From: Allolobophora icterica
Lineage: Eukaryota; Annelida; Clitellata; Crassiclitellata; Lumbricidae
Assembly (NCBI GenBank): GCA_963556255.1
Contig: OY744605.1
Location: 71,524,134 to 71,588,133, forward strand
DNA: 64,000 bases
Direction of reading: 5' to 3'
Shown here piece by piece: positions 1 to 10,532 of this stretch; within the stretch, counting starts at the first letter, position 1, and the number at the start of each line of letters is the position of its first letter. The notes beneath the pieces were generated by a model. It searched no databases, had not been told where the DNA came from, and worked only from the letters and a program-made list of their open reading frames with translations. A program made the position numbers and the translations under genes.

Positions 1-1345
1 ATGATACGAATATTATATAGTATATTCTAATAAATCCCACTTAACCCTTATGGAAACGGAAAATAAAGAATTAAACATTGTTAATAATTGGTTTATTTCA
101 AATAAACTTACCCTAAATGCGGACAAAACTAATTTCACCATATTCAAGTCCCATAGGAAAATCACGCCGATTAATTGGTCACTAGCCCTCAATAGCTCCC
201 CAATTTCCCAGGTGGAATCCACAAAATTTCTAGGAGTTTACGTCGATAATCACTTAAACTGAAAAGTCCATGTTAATTATATAGCTCAAAAGGTCGCTAA
301 AAATATAGGAATAATCTCTAGAATTGGGTACCTGCTCACAGTCGAAATTAAGAGGAATCTCTATTACTCATTAATCTTTCCCTTTCTTAATTACTGCAAC
401 TTCATCTGGTCCACGAACTATCAAACGAGGCTCAAGAAGTTAATTACTCTGCAAAAAAGCTATTAGAATGATCCAGGGAGCCAGAAAATGGGAACACTCT
501 GACCCTTTTTCAAAGAACTAAAAATAATGAATATCAATCAGATAAACAGCTTTCAAATGTCTGACTTCATTTACTGCTACGAACATGATCAACAACCGAC
601 CTCTTTTAAAAATTGCTTTGCTAAGGCTTCCGAGGTACACAAACATGATACACGGGGAGCCTCGCCGTCCAATAATAGTCGTACGAATGTAAGACGGTTT
701 AATATAAGATCAGCTGGTCCGCTAATCTGGAACCAGATCCCTGTTGAAATTCCTTCGTTGCAAAACAGGCATTTGTTCTAGAAGCAATTGAGAAGCTATC
801 TCCTGACGCATGTAATGACACTGGATAAATAATCAATAAGCACGATTTGATTTTGACTTTGGTGGTTTGGTGCAGCCGGGGCCCGGCCCGAGAGTGTTGT
901 TTCTTAAGGTTTGTTAGTTAAGTTTAGTTAAGTTTAGTTAGGCCATCAGTATTAAACGTCTCCAAGCGGTGAGGGAGTAAGAGGATTGAGCTAGGTACTG
1001 GATTGTGCTACTGTGAAGGGAGCAACTATACTGTGCCATCATTGAAATTGTAATTTGCATCTAGCAGGGCATCCCCGGTCAGCGGGATCTCCCTTGGGGG
1101 CGCCCATTGCCTCTTGTGACTCCAAGAATTCAATCAACTGCATAAGCTCACCTGTCAGAATAGGATATGGAGAAATGGGAAGTTACATAAGTATTAATTC
1201 CTTTTACCTAGTAATTCGTAGTAACTGAGTTTACAGATTCTGTACTAATTATATAAAATTCTTGTTGTAAATGATTGTCAAATGTAGTCATTGGATGCAA
1301 TAAAGACCGATGTTATGTTATGTTATGTAATGTTATATATGTTCT
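1..1345 (+). mobile_element. 3' part of a non-LTR retrotransposon (LINE), decayed
   Basis: The window opens inside the C-terminal region of a LINE reverse transcriptase (see the pseudogene entry). About 490 bases of non-coding sequence follow. It ends in an AATAAA signal near 1300 and then a short ATGTT-type tandem tail to about 1345, the usual structure of a CR1/L2/Jockey-type 3' end. The 5' part lies outside the window. The clade is not resolved. Confidence 0.75.
50..832 (+). pseudogene. LINE reverse transcriptase C-terminal fragment, broken
   Basis: The translation shows the typical end of a LINE reverse transcriptase: NKLTLNADKTNF, then KFLGVYVDNHLN, then a stop at 260-262 where the family has a tryptophan (HLxW). 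It continues in frame with NYCNFIWST-like text, has a frameshift near 455-465 in an A-run, then QKKAIRM-like text, and ends around LIWNQIP...LRSYLL with a stop at 830-832. This matches the region downstream of the catalytic YxDD box in CR1/Jockey-like elements. One stop, one frameshift and a further stop near 779 make it non-functional. Confidence 0.8.
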
Positions 1346-2180
1346 CAAAAAACGAGCTTCACGAATAGATAACCCTCAAGCTTCCATATACCAGCTAACC
1401 TAGAATAATTTTTCCTAATTGATATAGTCTGCTAGATCTAAAACAAGATCTATATACAATTAGCAAGATCTATAGCGGTTGCGCACATAATCAAATGCCG
1501 ATAAGGGACCGATGCCAACTCCGTAATTAGTCAACATGACATTGTGGGCTAATTAGATGCCAATTAAACTTCATGAACACATAGAAATTCTAGATAAACT
1601 GGAGTATGTCAAAGGGAACTTGATTGTGTAGCTGCTCGCTGAAAATTGACCTGTACCGATGTAAAGACTTGAAGCTACCCCTCTTTCAAGTTACCCCCGG
1701 TAATCTGAAATCGATTTCATATTACTCCCAGCGGTAGCCTGAACGCGATTTCAAGTTACCCCTGCGCTGTTCAAATTATCCCCTATCTGATTCAGCTAAA
1801 ATGATAAACTCTTTTGCTTACAACTCACGATACGTTTATTGAAAAAAACACGTGAAACATACAAGATTGAAAGTTAGTCTCAATATCTGAGGAAATAAAA
1901 AATATGCGTCTTAGCTGCCCCATTTCACTGTCTCTGTCTTTACACATATATAATTATAGGGCCTACATATTTAAAGATGCATATCTGGGAGATTTGACTG
2001 AGGTTTTATTTTCTTCGGGGGGTTGTTGACCATGAGGGGTTATTGACCGGGGGTCATGGGCGGCGATCATGGTGGGGTCGAGGGGGACAAGACCCCCAGC
2101 GTTAACAGTGGGGGGACACGCCTTGCATCGGACCGCCCCACATTTTGATGAAACACCAAAAAAGGTCATCCAAAAAAATT
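1346..2180. other. No gene recognised
   Basis: AT-rich sequence without convincing coding signal. Around 1670-1790 there are three loose repeats of an 'aagttacccc' type phrase. Around 2020-2110 a G-rich stretch carries several 'ttgacc' phrases. Nothing more can be supported. Confidence 0.5.
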
Positions 2181-2280
2181 TACCTTTTTTGACCAGATCA
2201 GTTCACGGCGATAAATTTTTTTTACCTCTTTTTTGACCAGATCAGTTAAAAACTCTTTTTTGACCAGATCAGTTAAAAAA
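2181..2280. repeat. Three short direct repeats (TTTTTTGACCAGATCAGTT)
   Basis: The 19-base phrase occurs three times, at about 2185-2203, 2229-2247 and 2256-2274, with unequal spacers. The function is unknown; it looks like local duplication. Confidence 0.8.
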
Positions 2281-2399
2281 TGTACCCCTCACCTGTCAAA
2301 CAAGATCGCCGCCACTGCCGCGGTTATTTTCCTAGGGGGATATTGGCTGGGGGTAATTGGCCGGGGGGTTATTGCCAATGGGGTTACTGGCATGAAACC

Positions 2400-2782
2400 G
2401 AACAGAGGGCTGGACAGACAGAGAGAAGAAAGAACAGAAGGACAAACGGAAAGACGGACGGACAACAGGATGGACAGACAGGCAGCAGAGGGAGAGAGGG
2501 AGGGATACATAGACAGAGACAGAGAGACACACACACAGAGAAGAATCAACCGAGCAGGCGTATAATGTATACGACGCGATATGTCTTTGTGTATCTGCGT
2601 ATCTGCCTCAGTCTCTGTGTGTCTCTCTGTCTGTCACTTTGTCACCGAATTTCAATCATTCTGCCTGTCTGCCTAAACTCTCCCTAAGCATATAAGTATC
2701 TCTGTTTGTCTGTCTTTCTTCTCTGTGTGTCTGTCCGTTCGTCCGTTTCTATCTTTCCGCCTGTTTGTACGTATGTCTGTCT

Positions 2783-2800
<18 letters not shown>
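2400..2800. repeat. Imperfect (GACA)n and (CTGT)n microsatellites
   Basis: A GACA/GAGA-rich tract at about 2412-2540 is followed by a CTGT-rich tract at about 2610-2780. They are of opposite strand sense, so the transcript could fold. Open frames here are repeat translations, not genes. Confidence 0.8.
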
Positions 2801-3232
<432 letters not shown>

Positions 3233-3479
3233 TGTAAGTAAGTAAATATAATAGTAGTGTGTAGTGTCCAGTGGCTACTAGAAAAGGCAATCAATATTTA
3301 TCAACTTGTCGCCTTGTCGAAACCAATTTGTCGAGCGAGTGTTGCGAGGCGAGAAAGAACGGAGCACAGTTCGTCTAAATAAAACATCGTCTCCATTAGG
3401 ATCGACCACACATCCGATTACAGACATCCGATACTCACACCGCTCCCCCGTTACTCCACCCTTCCCGTGGTTTTACCAC

Positions 3480-3800
3480 TTTCTTTCAATTCCTTGTATT
3501 TCCTTTACCCCCTCTTCCTTTCCTCTTTCTTTCTTATCCCTTTCCTTCTTCTACCCTTTCTCTGTGGCTTTACATTTCCCTTTTTGGATCTTTCTCCTGC
3601 ATTTTCCTTTACATTATTCACCTTCTTTCTATCCTTTCTACCATTCTCATAGCTTTCTTTCTTTCCACCATTCTTCTACACTTTCTCCTTTGGTGTTATT
3701 CCCCTACTTCTCCCTTTTTTCTTTCACTTTTCCCTCACTATGTCTCCTTTTGCCTTTCAAATTTATGCTTTCCTTCTTTACTAGCATTTATCGTTTCCCT
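3480..3800. repeat. Pyrimidine-rich tract
   Basis: The plus strand is almost all C/T (TTTCC and CCTT words). Open frames across it are composition artefacts. Confidence 0.7.
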
Positions 3801-3856
3801 TTTTTCTGTGCTTCCTAATTCCTAGATGGACCAATGCATGAATGAATTAATGAATA

Positions 3857-4173
3857 GAAAAATGAATGGATGGATGGATGGATGGATGGATGGATGGATG
3901 GATGGATGGATGGATGGATGGATGGATGGATGGATGGATGGATGGATGGATGGATGGATGGATGGATGGATGGATGGATGGACGGACGGACGGATGGATT
4001 TGTGGACAAACGGATGGATGGATAGATGGATAGATGGATGGATGGATGGATGGATGGATGGATGGATGGATGGATGGATGGATGGATGGATGGATGGATG
4101 GATGGATGGATGGATGGATGGATGGATGGATGGATGGATGGATGGATAGATGGATGGATGGATGGATGGATGG
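3857..4173. repeat. (GATG)n tetranucleotide satellite
   Basis: About 315 bases of GGAT units, with one diverged island (GACGGACGGACGG, then a non-repeat patch) near 3980-4035. It produces long spurious frames on both strands, of Met-Asp-Gly-Trp or Ile-His-Pro-Ser type. Confidence 0.95.
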
Positions 4174-4284
4174 AAGAACCGTTGTTTCTAAGGAGATGCG
4201 GACTGGAGGAGATGGTTGATTTAGCGCCAATAGGGGCGTAGAATACGATCGAGATGGAGTCGTTCACTCGTCCGGCCTTTGCGT

Positions 4285-4855
4285 GATGCCCCTGCCCTCC
4301 CCTCCCCCACCTCCTCCTCCTCTTCCTTTTCCTCTTCCTCCTTCTCCTGCTCCTCTTCCTCTTTCTCATCCGCGTCCTTCTTTTCTTCATCTTCTTCGTC
4401 GTCCTATTACCCCTCCTCCTGCTCCTCCTCTTATTCCTCTTCCACGTCTTTTTTCTTCTCTTCCTCTGCCTCCTCTTCCCCTTCCTCTCATCCTCCTCGT
4501 CCTTTGTTCTTTTTTCTCCCCTTCCTCTTCCTCGTCGTCCTCTTCCTCGTTCTACTTCCTCAATCGACACCTTCGAGATGTCAAGATTAATGTTATCATT
4601 CAGGGCTTCCGAGTCAAAGCCCAAGCGACTGCCTCTTTGTCTGGCTGTCTCTCCGTGTCTGACTCTGTGACTGTGTCTGCGTGTTTGTCTCTGTGTCTCT
4701 GTTTCGCCTTTGTGTTTCTTTTTGTCTGGTTCTGTCTCTGTATCTGTCTTCGTCTCTGTATTGTTGAGTCTCATTATGTATGTGTACTGTGTTTCTCTGC
4801 ATGGAGACAGATACAGAGACGAATATGCTGATATACATATGTGTCTGTCTGCTTC

Positions 4856-4888
<33 letters not shown>

Positions 4889-4950
4889 ATGTCTGTTTCT
4901 CTGTCTGTCTGTTTGTCTGTCTGTCTGTCGTCTGTCTGTCTGTAATTCAC
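4285..4950. repeat. CCT/TCCTCT pyrimidine tract and (CTGT)n tract
   Basis: 4285-4560 is CCT/CTT-rich. 4620-4945 is CTGT-rich, with a near-pure CTGT run at about 4855-4940. There is no coding content beyond repeat translation. Confidence 0.85.
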
Positions 4951-4951
4951 T

Positions 4952-5440
4952 TTTCCTGAACCTTGAATCCACTCAAATTAAGCGTCTTCAACTTATTCAA
5001 AGATCACTTTCCCTTTCGTCACCAGGAAACGAAGTCATCACTGTATCACTTCCATTCTTAAATAACTTAATTGGCTGAAAATCTTTCATTGCATTCATAT
5101 AAAAGTTTCCCTCTTTAACCTAACAATCTGTGCAATACGCACAGCCAACGTATCTTCGCAAACTATTCACCATCCAATCACCCCGATCTACCCGATAATC
5201 CTGCTACTTCATTCTTGCCCGTCCCCTCCCCCAGTAACCACCCATTTTAAGTTCTCTGACCGATCCATATACCTCTTTCTGGAACAATTTCTTTCCTGAA
5301 ATCCACAAGTGCTCTCTTCCTCAATAAATTTCGTCGCTCTTCCACTATCATCTGCCTCAAGCTGCTCCATTTGTCATTCCTCAGACTGTCCATTCTAAAC
5401 AAAAGTCTCACCTTTTCAAGAAGTGTTACTCTGATCGATA
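4952..5440 (+). mobile_element. L2/CR1-like LINE fragment, C-terminal reverse transcriptase remnant
   Basis: Three frames read together give the usual tail of an L2-like reverse transcriptase: IKRLQLIQ, then text like QPTYLRKLFTIQ, LARP and FSDRSIY, a WNNFFPE box (consensus WNxLPxE), AAPFVIPQTVHSK and LFKK. Frame changes and stops are frequent, so it is a dead copy. The assignment comes from the order of these boxes. Confidence 0.7.
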
Positions 5441-5674
5441 CACTCCACTGCCTTCCAATTTCTCTCATCTTAAACGCAGTCGACCGTTACATCTCATCTG
5501 GCTCCTTCTCTCTTGTTTTCTCGCAACCAGAATTTGTTTTTCACTTGAAATATTTTGACAACCCTTCTGACTTGATGCAACGTTTGTGAATAAACTGATG
5601 TCCTACGCTTAGCGTTTAGGTGACGTTTTATAAATTTCCAGGCCTACGATTAGGAACGCACTATTTTAATTTCT

Positions 5675-6900
5675 CTTTGTCTGTTTATATATCTCTGACT
5701 ATCTGTTTCTCCTTTCTCTGTCGTTCCTTCTGTCTGTCTGTCTGTCTATCTGTGTGTATGCCTGTCTGTCTGTATGTATGTGTGTATGTATACGTATGTA
5801 TGTATGTATGTCTGGCTGGCGGGCTGGATGGCTGGCTGTCTGTCTGTCTGCCTGTGTTTCTATCTGCCTGCCTGCCTGTTTCTTTTCTTCCAATCTCCCT
5901 TGCATCCTTTACCTCATAAAACCAACTACTCCCTCCAATCCATCGATTCCCTCCCTCCCTCCTTTGCTCCTTCGCGCCCCTTTCTCATTCCGGTCTTTCA
6001 AATATCTCCCTTGATCCCTCCAACCCGTTCTTCCGCACTTCCACCCTTCCCTTCGTATCCCCTCGCATCCCTCCCTTCTTTCATTGCCTCGATGCCTCTC
6101 ATTGCCCTAGTTCCTCATTGCCGTGTTGCCTCCGCTTCCCTCCATTGCTCTCGTGATGTTACTCTGTTGCTGGTCCAGGCTTTCCTCCGATCTCGATTCC
6201 CCCATCCTTTTCTCCTTTTCTCCATTACTCAGTTCTTCCATTCCTCCCTTACTGTTACACAGATACGCTCTTGTTCTGCGTCCTCCCTCCGTCTTTTCTT
6301 TATCTTCCTCTGCCCCATTTCCACCATTCCTCCCCTGCTTCCTTTTTCCAACCATCCATTCCTCTATTCCTCCATTCAACCTTTTATCCGTTCCTTCAAC
6401 GATGTCTACCATTCTTCCTCCCTGTGTCCCTCTACTTTTCATTTTTCTCTCATTCCTCTATTCCTCCCTTTTTCCATTCCTCCCTTACTCTGCTCCTCCA
6501 CATGTTCATTTATCCCTCCCTTACTCTCTCTTTCTCTTCCTCCCTGCTTCCCTCCAATCCTCTTCCTAAACTTCCTCCTCCTCTTCCTCCTTCTCCTCTT
6601 CCTCCTTCTCCTCCTACTTTTCCTCTTCCTCCTTCTCCTCTTACTTCTCCTCTTCCTGCTCCTCCTTCTCCTCTTCCTGCTCCTCCATCTCCTCTTCTTC
6701 CTTCTCCTGTTCCTGTTCCTCCTCCTACTCCTTATCCCCTTTCTCCTCCTTCTCTTCCTCCTCCTCCTCTTCCTCCTCCTTCTCCTTCTCCTCCTCCTGC
6801 TCTTCCTCCTCCTTCTCCTCTCCTCTTCCTCTCCTCCTTCTCCTTCTCCTTCTCCTCCTCCTCGTATTCCTCCTCCTCGTATCTGGCTTCATTGCTCTTA
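5675..6900. repeat. Long polypyrimidine tract with CTGT/TATG microsatellites
   Basis: CTGT and TATG repeats at 5680-5880 grade into about 1 kb in which the plus strand is nearly all C and T, ending in dense CCT/CTT triplets at 6560-6890. Long frames here (for example a 375-codon one from 5774) are leucine/proline/serine composition artefacts. Confidence 0.85.
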
Positions 6901-6984
6901 ATACTCCAATCTTCGCGTAACCCTGTTGCCAGTTCGATTCGTGAGATGGCGCTCCACGCAGCTGATGATCGATCACTGGCAGCG

Positions 6985-7219
6985 ACCTCTTGCGATCGTC
7001 AATCGATCGCCACCATGCATCGATCCGATCTCCACTTCCGATCTCGTTAATGACCTTTGACCTCCGATCCCACCGCTCCCCACCCACCCTCATACATCGT
7101 CGTCAGCCAAAACACAATCACGGACTTAAGAGACATAACAATAGACATAGGCCTACAAACAGACGTATAGGCCCTAATAATAATGACAATAACGATATTA
7201 ATAACATAAACAAACCGAA
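6985..7219. repeat. Segment A, first copy of a locally duplicated unique segment
   Basis: This 235-base segment, beginning GACCTCTTGCGATCG and ending at AACAAACCG, is repeated apparently without change at 7486-7719. Its last ~105 bases recur at 16194-16290, on the far side of the LTR retrotransposon. It is not simple sequence and no gene is recognised in it. Confidence 0.9.
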
Positions 7220-7485
7220 ATGTCCCGAATTCATTCATGAAGTGAACTTTTTGTTACGCTCCTCTCATTGGCCGCTTCCAGCTAATGAATAGCTGTGACA
7301 AATGACGTCACTTTTTACAAATGGCGACATTCCAACGTACGTTTGTTTCATACGCAATTCAACGTAAATTTAAATATACCGTAAATGGATGCTCTATTAA
7401 ACTAAAGGCTTAAAACGGGCTTAAAATAATTTACTTAGACGGCGAACAGGCTGAAACGAACGCGCTTAACCCTTTATTGCATTTT
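7220..7485. repeat. Segment B, first copy (second copy at about 16291-16566)
   Basis: This sequence is repeated to the right of the retrotransposon. It contains a CRE-like TGACGTCA at about 7304-7311 and a CCAAT-type word (minus strand). It ends with TTAA plus the first ~17 bases of the piggyBac-like MITE found whole at 16550-17464. Breakage inside that terminus shows the MITE was already present when the duplication arose. Confidence 0.85.
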
Positions 7486-7719
7486 GACCTCTTGCGATCG
7501 TCAATCGATCGCCACCATGCATCGATCCGATCTCCACTTCCGATCTCGTTAATGACCTTTGACCTCCGATCCCACCGCTCCCCACCCACCCTCATACATC
7601 GTCGTCAGCCAAAACACAATCACGGACTTAAGAGACATAACAATAGACATAGGCCTACAAACAGACGTATAGGCCCTAATAATAATGACAATAACGATAT
7701 TAATAACATAAACAAACCG
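7486..7719. repeat. Segment A, second copy, abutting the LTR element
   Basis: A direct copy of 6985-7219. It joins segment B on its left through a shared GACC and joins the LTR on its right at AACC-GGAAACG. The first bases of the LTR (TGTGG) are missing at this junction. Confidence 0.85.
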
Positions 7720-8538
7720 GAAACGAACCTTTCACCGCCTTAGTGCGTCGTAGGTGTTCTTCCCTATCACCTTACTTAGGTTGGCAGTGTGGCGGTTCAC
7801 TCGCGTTATCTCGTTCACCAGGATGGACCGTCCGCCGTATCTCTATCTCTCCCTTGAGGTGATGGTCTGAACGCACTAAGTTTATTTATCTATGTCCGGG
7901 GTTCGGCCCTCGCTGTCAACGGGGGACTTACGGCCACTGATCAACTACCAATGAACACAGACGAAGACCAATTAACGATTTCTTATGACAAATCATCCAC
8001 AGAAACTCCGTGTACATACCCTTTGGCAAAAGAACCACGAGGCACTTTCTCGTAATAGAATTCACAGTGTAATCCAAGTAATCCACGATATTGAATCGAA
8101 ATAACAGAACACTTTTGTTATACTAGATGACTTCTCGTATTAATCCAATGAGAAACCGACGATCTTATTATATCCTTAAGACCGATGAAAACCAAGAGAA
8201 AACTATTCTCTACACACGCGTACGTCTTCTCCAGACAACGAAAACCGAGATAACTTGCTTCTACACACGTACGCCTCCTCTAGGCAAATAAAAACCAAAG
8301 AACTTTTACATGAAAAGCTGGGTGCCTTATATACCTTTCTAAGGGTGCCCTAGTGAGGCACGGGTGCCCTGGTGAGGCATGGGTGCCCTGGTGAGGCATG
8401 GGTGCCCTGGTGAGGCACGGGTGCCCTGGTGAGGCATGGGTGCCCTGGTGAGGCACGGGTGTCTAATGCACTCAACGACCCAATCTATTAAGCTTACCAT
8501 CATGACGTCATAATTGAAACCTGGCGAATTTCGCCACA
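7718..8538 (-). repeat. 3' LTR of the Ty3/Gypsy element
   Basis: About 821 bases, matching 15373-16193 with no indel seen. It contains the same CRE, 19-base repeats, TATA and poly(A) signal as the 5' LTR (AATAAA on the minus strand at 7886-7881). Its outer end lacks the TGTGG present in the other copy. Confidence 0.95.
8345..8458 (-). promoter_or_regulatory. Six 19-base tandem repeats upstream of the LTR TATA box
   Basis: Six head-to-tail copies of GTGCCCTGGTGAGGCAYGG (plus-strand sense). On the element's strand they lie directly upstream of TATATAAGG (8333-8325) and downstream of a CRE-like TGACGTCA (8510-8503). The same array is at 16000-16113 in the 5' LTR. The position and tandem form are those of a retroviral-type U3 enhancer; that function is inferred. 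Confidence 0.75.
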
Positions 8539-9051
8539 CTCTCCACGGGCCAGGCTGAGAGGGTGACCCCACCCTCTGACCAACATCTGGGCCACAAAAG
8601 AAATCTTATCTACAATAATACACAACCTTAACTGTACACGACTAAAGTTCACAGTTCAAACCTGTAAGAAGGACATCTACTTTAAAACATCAGCTTAACT
8701 CCATCTGATGAAAACTAAAATCTTCTTCAATCACCATTGCACCTAACAGTCATAATGCTTCAGTCCCCAATGTCACATCACCATCACAACACATGAGAAA
8801 CTTTCATTTGAAACATCACCTTAGTTCTGCGTGATGAAAACTAAAATATTTTTCAATTACTATTCAAAGCAATGCATGATCACCCTAACACTGTCGTTTC
8901 ATTTGTATAGCGCAATGTTGTCCCTCAAAATAATCGCATACTTTCCGCAAAAATACACAACCAAGAAATCAGTCTAGAACCAAATCAACAATCTTATCAC
9001 TCTTAACTAAAATTCAATGCGTTTCCAAAACACAGTCAGAAAATGTCAAAA
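8539..9051 (-). other. 3' untranslated part of the Ty3/Gypsy element
   Basis: No coding signal. A purine-rich stretch on the minus strand abuts the 3' LTR (GTGGAGAG immediately before TGTGG) and is the likely polypurine tract. An imperfect direct repeat of about 57 bases, each copy with GATGAAAACTAAAAT, is at about 8688-8745 and 8812-8870. Confidence 0.6.
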
Positions 9052-9438
9052 TCATTCATGCATTAAGCCAGACTCATTCACGTGACCAAGACATATCCCA
9101 AAGGGACAAATGCCCCAAGAATATGGCCACCAAACAGCCGTAAAACCACTAAAAGGTATTGGCATTATTTCCAATACATGAACAGGTATCATTTCCACAG
9201 CTGAATTATTCATGCTTGGTGAAGACTCTAAAACACCTGGAACCGGAGGACTGACCGTTCCAGAACCATAAAAGAAGAGCGACGACATCTCAAGGTCGTC
9301 TAAATCAGGTGGTATGGGCGATTCTAATGCATTCACATCACCATCCAATAACTCCATAATCTCGGCGACAATATCAGAGTCCAGAAGCCACTGTTCTGAC
9401 AGGTCGCTTTCCTCCACGTAACCTACATCATCCATCAT
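9052..9438 (-). CDS. Small acidic accessory ORF of the Ty3/Gypsy element, function unknown
   Basis: The 128-residue frame starts with two Met (9438 and 9435) and ends at 9052. The first ~70 residues are strongly acidic, with hydrophobics spaced among Asp/Glu (for example DSDIVAEIMELLDGD and PPDLDDLEM), which resembles an acidic transactivation segment. The C-terminal third is hydrophobic and aromatic, with paired Trp and Cys-containing text (AVWWPYSWGICPFGIC). I recognise no family. It lies between the ZCCHC24-like ORF and the 3' LTR on the same strand, so it would need splicing or re-initiation for expression. It could be a chance frame, but its length, composition and placement argue for a real accessory gene. 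Confidence 0.5.
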   Translation of the reverse strand: MMDDVGYVEESDLSEQWLLDSDIVAEIMELLDGDVNALESPIPPDLDDLEMSSLFFYGSGTVSPPVPGVLESSPSMNNSAVEMIPVHVLEIMPIPFSGFTAVWWPYSWGICPFGICLGHVNESGLMHE

Positions 9439-9624
9439 GGCAGATTAACTAAACCACAAAATCACAAATCATCGTTAGCTCAATGCCAATTCTCACAGTA
9501 ATGACAACTAATCCTACACAACTTTACCACAACTTATCACTAAGTAACGACATCAATATCAAGTTCATCAAGAAATCACAGCTCCATGGTCCAGTCAGTC
9601 ATGGAAGCAACACAGGCATCCATT

Positions 9625-10371
9625 CTATGCGGTCTCTAGGAAGCAACAGTCTCCAAGCTCCTTGCATCTTCCACACAATTGCTGTCTATGAGTTCGGTTG
9701 ATCCCACAGGCATCTTGACTCTGGTTCTTCGACCGTGGACGTTGCTTATGTGGGTACACTGTCGTTCCGCATCCAAGGCAGTCTTGTCCCGCATTAGCCC
9801 AACTGTTTTGCGAAAACCACTCTCTTCGGCATCGAAGACAACTATACTCCCCAAAGCATCTTTTCTTTCCTTGATAGGGAGTAATTGCTTCGTCCCTTGG
9901 TCGAGCTAGTGCTCACTCCTGTATACGATGACCCTTCTGGAAGCAGAGGTGACACAGGTAGGAGTCCGGCAAATCCTTCGGAAATCCCCTGGCAGTTTTT
10001 AGACGACCCAACTCGTTGATCACCTCCGCCATTACCTCATTCTGATCGTCCTTCAACATTGGCGAGAATATCAGCGTCGAAGCTTCCGAGACTGTAGAAT
10101 CCGATGATGCTGGACTATTAGCTGGGGTCGGAGGAACTCGAAACAGTCGATTACCTGCCTCGCTCTCACTTTCCATCAACAAACTCCGTTCAGGTATATA
10201 ACCAACGTGTCCTTGCACACCACGACCGATCGACCATCCAGGAGGGGCGATGGTCGTTCCGACGATACTCGCTCGGCCGTTCCAGAAAATAGGTGCAGCC
10301 GTATAATTTCTTTCTGACAATTCCACACTACGACCAAGAATAGGCTGGCGGTAGTTGAAGATCGGATACAT
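9625..10371 (-). CDS. ZCCHC24-like zinc-finger protein carried by the retrotransposon, one in-frame TGA
   Basis: One frame runs from ATG at 10371 to TAG at 9627-9625, 248 codons, close to the ~240 residues of vertebrate ZCCHC24. The N-terminal ~130 residues are low in recognisable motifs (Pro/Ser-rich near 85-100). Then come a zinc knuckle YLCHLCFQKGH (about 140-150), the boxes TPYQGKKRCFGEY and NSWANAGQDC, CxxC pairs (SCLRC, CLGC, CGRC) and VYPHKQRP, in the order typical of the ZCCHC24 3CxxC domain. The frame is open except for TGA at 9915-9913, exactly where the last Cys of the C-x2-C-x4-H-x4-C knuckle belongs. It has no introns. It sits 160 bases after gag-pol on the same strand, in the env position. 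The family is thought to bind RNA; a role for the element is unknown. Confidence 0.8.
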
Positions 10372-10532
10372 GACAAGGACTCTAACTCGTTAGACTAGGA
10401 TTTCACGTCCAGCCGTCTGCAATAAAGAAATAATCCGATCAGAATCGTCACAGTAATTCAACTGGCACTAAAGAACACTATCTCGGACGTCCAGGCAAGA
10501 CCACAATGCCCGCGCATCCGACGTTATCCACT

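Noticed and set aside
3815..4972. A 385-codon minus-strand frame and companion frames on both strands
   Set aside because: They translate the GATG satellite and neighbouring microsatellites (Ile-His-Pro-Ser and Asp/Gln/Arg repeats). No domain or gene structure.
5774..7050. Leu/Pro/Ser-rich frames of 259-375 codons
   Set aside because: A strand of almost pure C/T rarely forms stop codons; composition alone explains these frames.
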